A DNA stretch of 64,000 bases, taken from assembly GCA_030762935.1 (NCBI GenBank), contig CM060880.1:11008501-11072500 (forward strand), in the 5' to 3' direction. A program made the translations under genes and the position numbers. The notes under the pieces were generated by a model. That model saw nothing but the letters and a program-made list of their open reading frames with translations, was not told where the DNA came from and did not search any database. Positions 56,867 to 64,000 of the stretch are shown here, piece by piece. The DNA comes from Hymenopus coronatus. Its lineage: Eukaryota > Arthropoda > Insecta > Mantodea > Hymenopodidae. Numbering within the stretch: the stretch's first letter is position 1; every line of letters starts with the position of its first letter.

Positions 56867-57344
56867 CAATGATAGTTATGAGAACGCTAAATGTTAATTC
56901 CGTTGTCATTTTAATTTGGCGTACCATGATCCCGTCCCATATGCGTTTTTCATAAAAATAAGGGCTAAGAACTTCGAGAAAACTGGTTTGGCACTGAAGA
57001 TGAAGCCATCAGGCAACAGGACCAAGCGTGCACCAGAAAGTGTTGCGGCGAAGTGAACAGAAGTTCAATGCGCTCGGTGACGAAGCATTCTGCTGCAATG
57101 AACTGTTGGAGAGGAAGATAGAATATTGCGTTTACATCTTCATTTTCATCCCTAAAAACTTGAGGTACTAGAGACTTGTGGATTTCTCTCAGGCATTGCA
57201 TTTTATAAAGAGATGTTAAATCTCATGAATCTCTACTGTAAAACTATAGATATCTGATGTGACCAAACCGTTTGAAGCAAAAGTATTCACATAGATATTA
57301 GATAACTTGAGTTGAAGTAAAACACTTAAACTTGGGTATTACAT
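56867..57344. other. Unassigned, with a minus-strand frame
   Basis: A 78-codon frame at 56965-57201 (minus; includes FYLPLQQFIAAECFVTERIE) has balanced composition but no known motif, splice context or start evidence. It lies outside any repeat I can see. Confidence 0.35.
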
Positions 57345-57435
57345 CACTTTCTCTACACACTCTTCTACAAACTGTACCTACTTGCCAAAGTTTATTAGTT
57401 TATCTACATCGTGTTAATTGATATAAACCTTTGAG
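57345..57435 (-). repeat. DR1, 3' end
   Basis: tattacatcactttctctac and tgttaattgatataaacctt, then SINE-G. Confidence 0.65.
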
Positions 57436-57613
57436 ACTACCTCTGAGCTGAATTCTCAGCCGGAGGTCCCGGGTTCGATTCCCGGCTGGAGCATGGAATG
57501 TTTCTTTAACCAGAATTATTCTCTATCCCGCACAGAGTCTAGAAGTATGATTGTGAGAGTGAGTATGTGAGTATGTGTGTGTCTGTGTGTGTTTGAGGAA
57601 AATAAAATGATTT
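57436..57613 (+). mobile_element. SINE-G
   Basis: Box-B-like tcccgggttcgattcccggc, then aaccagaattattctctatc and gagagtgagtatgtgag with a GT-rich, A-ended tail. Confidence 0.85.
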
Positions 57614-57827
57614 AAACCCAAAGTAAAGAACCTAAAGACGAGTTGTTTCTAGGGCCAAGCTCCCGATGTTAAAAGGGGTTATATAAATGAAACAATTAAA
57701 AAAAGATTTGCGGAAATGTTCTCATTTTATCATTCATTGTAGGCAAAGCGGAGGCTATAATTTAATATTTAAAAGTGGATCATTATGTATGACTTTGAAA
57801 TTCCGCAGTCTTTCCTTGGCCAAGAGA

Positions 57828-58175
57828 AATTCTGATGTGTTCCATTCACTCCACTTTTCTGTAAAAACTTATTGTTAAAAAGCCTATTCTTCTATCTATC
57901 TTATGCTAATCGAGATAAACATTACAGAAATGCTCTTATTACTTGCTTCCTTGTAAGCAGAAGAGAAATGAGGGAATACGCTAGACTAAAGCGATAGTCG
58001 AATATCTTAAAAGCTGGCTGGTATCTGATTGAAATCCATCCGTTTGTTTGTATGGCCAGGAGTTTACAAATTTCCGTATGAGAAAAGTTTAAGTATTTTA
58101 AAACTGAAGCCAATAAAAAGGAACATCTCGGAAATAATCAACTTCACAAAAAAAAAAGTATATGACATAAATGTT
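57828..58175 (-). repeat. DR1, 3' half
   Basis: attctgatgtgttccattca to cacaaaaaaaaaagtatatg in antisense, well preserved. Confidence 0.9.
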
Positions 58176-59019
58176 CATCGTTTCTTGTCATTATTTCAAG
58201 TTCTGCGAAAAGTAGGGAATAACTTAACTATAGAAAACTCCTCCGCTCCATCTGTTTTTTACTTATAATAGTGTTTTCCAGATGATTTGAAATTAATGTT
58301 AGATACATCATATTGAGACTGCAGTCAACTGTTTAAACAGGCAAGGGGAAAGGTTTCTAAAGACATTCCTCTTCTTCACGCCAACACAGAATAACCCCTC
58401 ACGTGGGAAACGGATTTTTTAAATACCTGTAACGACGTTGAAGTAACGTAAGTTTGACATATTGAGGTGATCAATGAAATGCACACCGTGAGGATTTTGA
58501 TTTCCTTTTCATTCTCAATGAACCTTATATAACTATAGGGACTTACTGCAGGAAAAATGTAGATACCGTAATGTAGATTGAGTTGAGTTAGCATTTTTGT
58601 ACAATTATCCATTTCCGAAATATTTAATGGTCTTTCTTTCCCACATTTCCATATTTAAATAGCACTCCTTGAAACCGATCGAAAGTGATTGTTCGTTACA
58701 TTTTTATGAGTTCATGCAATTAGCTCTAAAATATGACAGTTAAATCTTCGAATGCTGTATTATTATAGACAATTTCGTCCACACATATCGCTTGTAAACA
58801 GGAACCAAAGAGAAAATGCATTTTAAGTAAGCAATTTGTTGAGTCGCTATACACATAAATTTTGTTTCTAAATTTCTGTACTGTCTCTCAAAAGTACATG
58901 TCAAGTACAAGTTGCATACGAAACTGTAAGTCAGTATTTGGACATTTATCTCAAAATTATTTCGAGAATGGTTTACCGGCAAGAGCGAGTTGGTTGCAGA
59001 ATTTAATGTCGTGCACCTT
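58176..59019. other. Mostly unassigned; possible old DR1 trace
   Basis: Bases 58430-58670 faintly follow the sense DR1 middle (ttctcaatgaaccttatata, tttccgaaatatttaatgg) but are too worn to count. A 112-codon minus-strand frame at 58740-59078 lacks motifs and overlaps a tRNA-like head. Confidence 0.4.
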
Positions 59020-59100
59020 TTTGCCATGGTAGCTCGAATGGTTAGAGCACCGGCTTGATAAGCGGAAGATATGTTCAAATTGCGACTATAGTTTTTCAGT
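59020..59100 (+). mobile_element. tRNA-like SINE head
   Basis: ccatggtagctcgaatggtt and agatatgttcaaattgcgac have tRNA spacing but weak stems. Confidence 0.5.
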
Positions 59101-59461
59101 CTAATTGTAGCCTTCCAACTTTAGTCTACACTTGGCAATTATAGAAGAAAAATTAATTAACATATTCGATTTTGATTCAAAACTTCCACTACGTGAGACA
59201 GGTAACCTCAAATCATCTAAATTATTATACTATAAATAATGACAATTACTTAAAAACCAATAACGTTTATTTGATTTTGTTGTCTAACCAGAATGCTGAC
59301 ACAGCCTTTACTAATTCTTTTAATGGTACGGTTAATATGTAGTTCAAAAGTTATTTTTAGCATTAATATTTTTAATAAATGTTAAGAGGTCTAAGATATA
59401 TATTTGGTTATGATTATTTATCTAGAGGAGCGAAAATGTACTCAAAGTTTAGTTTTGTAGT
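59101..59461. other. Unassigned stretch
   Basis: AT-rich DNA with no gene or repeat recognised. Confidence 0.5.
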
Positions 59462-59613
59462 GTGTAACGCCCGCTTTTATTACTTGTGGCACCGCAGGCG
59501 ATGACACTGGTGATACATGAATGAAGATGGCCACCGGTGGAATGCGATGGTGGAGGAAACCAGAGAACCCGCCCCTGCGCCGCTTTGTCCACCACAAATC
59601 TCACATGCAGTCT
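59462..59613 (-). mobile_element. SINE-A, 5'-truncated
   Basis: Antisense tail tgtaacgcccgcttttatta, then ggcgatgacactggtgatac and gcgccgctttgtccaccaca. It is cut before the tRNA-like head. Confidence 0.88.
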
Positions 59614-59759
59614 GACGATGCGTGACATGACGATGTGAAGCTGTGCGTGTTATTGATTTAACATTACTAGAAATCGCACATTTAGTTTCCAAGTCAAGGT
59701 AAAGGAAACCTATCTAAGACAATGTAGCAAGAGATATGGAGGAAAACTACAATAAAAGA

Positions 59760-60214
59760 GACAAAAGAAGTTGGTGGTACAAGGTTGACGCTAGATGGAG
59801 CTGTTGTGCGACCTTGGCGACCAATAGTAACAGAGTAAATCACTCGCCGGGAGCCGCGAGATAGTCGGTAAATCAATGCTATCGAAGATTCATCTGCGGT
59901 TGCTTCCCTCGATATTTATTGCCCAGTCGGCAAAGTACCTAACTTCCGCGCATTTGGACCAACATTTTCAGCTTCACTAATTTGTTTCTTCTTTCCCAAG
60001 ATAGCGAATTATGGCGCAGCAACTGAATTCTCTACTTACGTACCACATTTCTCTGCATCTTTTGTTAGATTCTGTCGTCTTCAGGATGAGTAGAGTTACT
60101 CAAAAGTTAGGAAACGCTCTGAAGGTTGCTGGCAGTAAAAGAACGCATGGTGGAGGGGGGGGGAGCTATTGTTGCGAAGACGAATGCTTTTGGACAACTT
60201 ATCATGCAAATTAA
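59760..60214 (+). promoter_or_regulatory. Candidate promoter and first exon of an unidentified gene
   Basis: A CpG-containing, GC-richer island with CCAAT at 59821-59825 and gccgggagccgcgag downstream. It is followed by an ATG at 60011 that opens a 67-codon frame starting MAQQLNSLL, with a second Met at MSRVTQKLGNALKVAG. The last part runs through a G homopolymer (Gly repeat) and ends in a stop, so a real exon would have to end earlier; no strong donor is obvious. No overlap with DR1 or SINEs. I do not recognise the protein, and the call rests on composition and context only. Confidence 0.35.
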
Positions 60215-60354
60215 TTCAAGAAAATAACATGTTTGTTTCTCGAGCTTGTGAGTAAGCTGATAAAGTTCAGGACTGCAAATAGCTCTATATACGTGTTTAT
60301 GTTTAGTGTTTGTAAAATTTAAATATTGAGAGACAGCATTATCATTTTTTTTTT

Positions 60355-60594
60355 CTTGTGGCTTAACGTCCTTTAATCTACTTTGTCGTATCGGACGAAG
60401 AATGAAATTGGTGAAATTATACTCAAATGATCTCGGAGTCCATGGAGCTTAAAGTTACTCGACATTCGTTTTCTCAGGACAAGGAAAAACCCCGAAAAAT
60501 CTTATCCGGGTAACTCGCCCTAAGCGAGATTCGAACTCACGACCTTTTGAATGTGAAGCAGACACGCTACCACCACACTACCTAGGCGGGCCCT
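60355..60594 (-). mobile_element. SINE-E
   Basis: tggcttaacgtcctttaatc, cgtatcggacgaagaatga, aaggaaaaaccccgaaaaat, and the head taagcgagattcgaactcac with cctaggcgggccc. The most complete copy of the family here. Confidence 0.93.
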
Positions 60595-60974
60595 TTTCTT
60601 TTATCGTGATGAATTTCGAAATGTTGCTGCTGTTTGAAAATGCTTGAAGAAGATAGACGGCCATCTTATATATTTATTCGCCGACATTGGTCATTGATAT
60701 GAATCAAATCTAAATCATTTTAGATCAAAAGTTTGACGTGAGAAAATGTTCTTGTCGGTGTACTCCAACTAACTAAACTAACTCCCGCTGGAAACAACAA
60801 CGCATTGATTTGTGCAGAAAGACTGTGGAAAAACTCCAAGTCGGCACTTTAAATTGGGTTGGAATAACGTTCTTGGATTGTTGTGGCCTTGAAAAGAAAA
60901 GTCAATCGGCTCAAAGGGTTTATGGAACTGAACTTAATTCTGCCAATTCCGTGCTGATAAGAAAATGGTTGCTA
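60595..60974. other. Unassigned stretch
   Basis: An acceptor-like ttgatttgtgcag at about 60808-60820 precedes a plus-strand frame (KTVEKLQVGTLNWVG) that runs into DR1 without a donor. Coding is not supported. Confidence 0.4.
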
Positions 60975-61713
60975 ATTTTTACTTTCCCTACTTAGTACTT
61001 AGGTAAAGACCCAAAAATTCGATATTGAGATTTCACCGGAAAAACATATTTATATAAAAATAGCACTTTTAGAAAAAGGTCTATGTGTATATGTATGTAT
61101 GATGGATGTATGTGTGTATGTTTGTATATCCATGTGTCCACGTGTCTGTGAACACGTAACTCAAAACAGTAAAGTACCAAACATGGTATTTAAGTTAAGT
61201 ATCTTCCAAGGATATGACGAAGATTTTGAGAAAAATTCCTCCACCCCAAACTACACTTTACAACGAAAAATTTTTGAAATTTTGTATTTTCTCAAAAATG
61301 ATATTTTCAGAGATATTTTCAGATCTTGAATTTCCTGGGAATAGTCTCTGAAAACTTCTTCATTCTGGATGACTGGTAAACCGTAAGAGATAGAAAATCG
61401 TTACCACAAAAAAGCTGTAGATCTCGTTAAAATTGTAATTTACGTTATATACATTTTTTTCGTGAAGTTGACCATTACTGGGATATTCCTTGTTATTGGT
61501 TTCGGTTTTAAAACACCGGGAACTTGTGAAATCCTGGCCATGCAAAGAAACGGAATTCAATCACAGAGTAACAGCTTCGCTTTAGCCTAGTGTGTTCCAT
61601 ATTTCCCTTCTATTTCAGCTGTTTAACTCAAATATCATGAAGTAGAAGATTATTAACGGTAGCTTGTTACAGAGACGTAGAGAAAGTTTGTGAATCGAGC
61701 ACATTATATTTTT
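60975..61713 (+). repeat. DR1, full-length, shortened (third array)
   Basis: Landmarks run from actttccctacttagtact to cgtagagaaagtttgtgaat, with several internal deletions. Confidence 0.88.
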
Positions 61714-61855
61714 AGAAAAAAGTCCGCGTATATGTGTATAAGTATGCGTGTGCTTGCGTGGGTGTGTGTGTATGTATGTATGTCAATGTGCCCATGTGTC
61801 CGTGTGTCTGTGAACACAACTCACAAAGGAAAAGTTGGTAAAATACCAAACTTTA
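61714..61855 (+). repeat. DR1, internal fragment (third array)
   Basis: Starts within agaaaaaagtccg, covers the GT-rich tract and ends after ggtaaaataccaaact. Both the 5' palindrome and everything after the hairpin are missing. Confidence 0.8.
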
Positions 61856-61889
61856 TTTCTGAAGAGATGAAAATAACAAAGACTAACAT

Positions 61890-62530
61890 TGTTTACTTTC
61901 TCTACACGTACTTCATACATAGTGTATAGAGAAGGTATTGCATACCATCCAAAAATTCGATACCGAAATTTCACCGGAAATACATCTTTTAAGATCCCCT
62001 GTATACAAACAAAAATGTATTTTCAGAAAGCGGTCCCCCTGTGTATGTGTATGTGTGTCCGTGTGTCGTGTTAGTGTGTCCGTGTCACTGTGAATACGAT
62101 AACTCAAAAACGAAAAGTAGATAAAATGCCAAACTTGGTCTTTAAGTACAGAATTTTCTAGGGATGCGACACGAAGATTTTGAAAAAAAATCCCACACCC
62201 CAAACTATCCTTTACATGGGAAAAAATTTGAAAATTTTTATTTTCTAACGATTTTAATTAAAATGCCGTATATTAAGGATATTTATATGGCAAATAAAAT
62301 GTATATCTTGAATCTTCTGGGAATAGCCTCTAAAGACCTCTTTGATCTGAATGAATTCTGCTGAATTTTGCGTAACTGGTAAACCGTAAGAGATAGACAA
62401 AAACTTACTACACAAAAAATGTAGATCGTGTTAAAACACACAATTTATGTCATATACTTCTTTTACGTTAAATTGACCATTTCTGAGATTTTTCTTGTTC
62501 TTTGTTTTAGATTTAAAATACTTATAATTC
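61890..62530 (+). repeat. DR1, 3'-truncated (third array)
   Basis: From tttactttctctacacgtac to tttaaaatacttataattct, where the next palindrome begins. Confidence 0.92.
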
Positions 62531-63405
62531 TTATTTCTCTACACTTACTATGTATATAGTGTATAGAGAAGGTATTGTAATGCACCCAAAAATTCGATAC
62601 CGGAAATACATGTTTAGGTCCCTCTGAATCCAAAAATGTGATACCGGGATTGAACTGAAAGCTCGCGTTTTAGGGTCCCCTGTGTCGAAAAAAAAAAATA
62701 TAAAAAAAAAAACTGTATGTGTGTGCGTGTTTGTGGCTGTAAACAACATAACTCAAAAACGAAAAGTTGGTTAAATACCAAACCTAAGAAGTTCATCATC
62801 TTCTAAGGATGTGACACTAAGAGTTTCAAGTAACTAACCCCCCCCCCACCCCAAATTACCCTTTACATGGAAAATTTTTGTTTTCATTCAAATGACTCTA
62901 ACGATGTTCAGTAAAATACCATAAATTAAAGATATCTACCTGGCAAATAAAAATTATATGTTAATTTTCTGGGAATAGCCCCTTAAAAACTCTTCATTCT
63001 GGATGACTTTTGTATAGCTGATAAACCGTAAGAGATACACAATAAGCTACTTATAAAACATAATAATTTGTGGAGTTAAACATTTCCGAGATATTCCTTG
63101 ATATTGGTTTCAATTTTAAAATACTAAACATTTTCTCAAGTGGGAATTTGCCATACGTGTTTCTTTTGTTTTATTCCTGGCCATGCAAAGAGAACAGAGA
63201 CCGGCTTTTAAAAGATTTGATTGTCGCTTTGACCTAGCGTACGCCCTTATTTTCCTTCTTTTTATACTTAACTAAGAAATAAGACAATTTCTGATAATTT
63301 TTATCTTAATCAGCATGAAGTAGATAGAAAAATAAGTTTTGTTAACAATAGTTTATTACAGAATGGGTAGAGAAAATCATATGAATAGATGACATCAGAT
63401 TTTTA
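62531..63405 (+). repeat. DR1, full-length with duplicated first block (third array)
   Basis: Complete to catatgaatagatgacatca. The first block occurs twice in tandem (acccaaaaattcgataccgg near 62585; ccaaaaatgtgataccggga near 62631), in two diverged versions. Confidence 0.92.
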
Positions 63406-63668
63406 TTTCTGAGGGCTCAATATTATGGACGTTGATTACATTTTATCTTCATTAATCGATAACACATCAATTATTGCTTTCTTTTTATGCAGTAGGAATT
63501 ATCTCATCAATGATCAGTTGTATATATAGTTAACAGTTATTAATTCATAATGTGTTAATTTTGCTTAGCAATGCTTTCTGTTGCTCCCATCGCCGTTTTA
63601 GCCAACTTGGAGACATTTCACAGTAACTTAACACAGTTAGTATAGTCCTATGTTTATTTGGAAAATAC

Positions 63669-63753
63669 CTTCCGGTCAAGTGTTCTAGTGGATTGTACTC
63701 GACATCTTCAGTTGCATAAGAACCACCAAATATGTTGCCAACAACGACACAAT
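63669..63753 (-). CDS. Candidate internal exon of an unidentified host gene
   Basis: Read on the minus strand, a T-rich tract ending in cag (acceptor, 63754-63756) is followed by 85 bases and then a donor (GGAAG then gtattttc). One frame is open throughout, phase 2 in and phase 2 out, encoding 27 complete codons that include VVVGNIFGGSYATEDVEYNP and end EHLTG. The composition is protein-like, local GC is higher than the flanks, and no repeat in this window matches. I cannot name the family. Other exons are expected at larger intron distances on either side, beyond the window at the high-coordinate end or hidden among repeats at the low-coordinate end. Confidence 0.6.
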
Positions 63754-63756
63754 CTG

Positions 63757-64000
63757 AAAAAAAAAATAAAGAAATATATTATTGATCAAGAAGGACACGC
63801 ATTGAGTAGCGGTTAGAACAGCTGTTGGAAATGAAAGCATTTTGGGGAGATATGGTTCCAAACTGGATTAAGGTTGACAACTGTATTTGGTTTGTTAAAA
63901 GTATCTTTATATATTAGGGGGCACCTTAGAGAAGTGCAATAGCTAATATTATGGTACGCAAGGTGTAGTAATACTAACCTCATTTCTCGTGTAGGTTGGT
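63757..64000. other. Putative intron flank
   Basis: An A-rich run (63757-63775) is the polypyrimidine tract of the minus-strand acceptor. A worn tRNA-like segment (gagtagcggttagaacagct, atatggttccaaactgg) at 63805-63875 may be an old SINE head. Confidence 0.35.

Noticed and set aside
56965..57201. 78-codon minus-strand frame as a gene
   Set aside because: It is in non-repeat DNA but has no motif, splice or promoter support; kept only as a note in the region entry.
60810..60995. Exon after ttgatttgtgcag
   Set aside because: The frame runs into a DR1 copy and there is no donor site before it.
1122..62799. Recurring short protein-like frames with motifs such as SRYRIFGW or KISYIKDIYLTN
   Set aside because: They are translations of the same DR1 blocks in every copy and orientation, broken at different places. 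Their similarity reflects the DNA repeat, not a protein family.

Overview
This is animal-type nuclear DNA, most likely from an invertebrate and plausibly an arthropod. The window is AT-rich and almost gene-free. It carries many tRNA-derived SINEs, decayed mariner-type transposons, and candidate exons bounded by GT/AG splice signals. There are no bacterial-style operons, rRNA genes, CRISPR arrays or convincing functional tRNA genes. I cannot fix the species from the sequence alone.

The window is dominated by one interspersed family that I do not recognise by name and call DR1 here. A full copy is about 0.85-0.9 kb. By hand tally, more than 50 segments in both orientations cover roughly 40-45 % of the window. 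In the sense direction a full copy has these landmarks in order: a near-palindrome (actttctctacacgtac ... gtgtatagagaaggt); cacccaaaaattcgatacc; a (GT)n tract; a short hairpin (accaaactt-ggtattt-aagtttggt); a C-rich block (aaaatccccccacccc) followed by ctaccctttacatgg; ctaacgattttgattaaa; gaattttctgggaatagcc; ctaaaccgtaagagatgg; acacacaatttatgttata; gagatattccttgttattgg; cttacaaggaagcaagtaat; and a 3' end with gtagagaaagtcatgtgaat then ggaacacatcagattttt. Both ends carry the same ~11-bp motif (actttctctac) in inverted orientation. The 3' end can fold, copies often lie head-to-tail, and each holds an internal microsatellite. That combination resembles non-autonomous Helentron/DINE-1-type elements, which is an inference.

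Layout: 1-3836 DR1 copies around an ATT-rich minisatellite; 4317-8752 a SINE and a five-piece DR1 array; 9222-11566 SINEs, a 0.3-kb foldback element and a 250-bp direct repeat pair; 12230-13835 one DR1 copy with three nested insertions; 14156-25217 DR1 copies and arrays; 25663-31407 SINE clusters and DR1; 31458-32456 a deleted mariner; 32936-37427 DR1; 37904-40860 SINEs and a LINE 3' end; 41416-42244 a candidate exon and a promoter- or LTR-like block; 43990-53765 transposase relics, minisatellites, SINEs and DR1; 54214-63405 mainly DR1, with a candidate promoter/first exon near 59760-60214.

The best evidence for host genes is two short exon-like intervals: 41416-41521 (+) and 63669-63753 (-). 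Both are fully open between good splice signals, and neither lies in a repeat I recognise. I could not assign either to a family. Nearly all other open frames are chance frames through DR1, SINEs or microsatellites.
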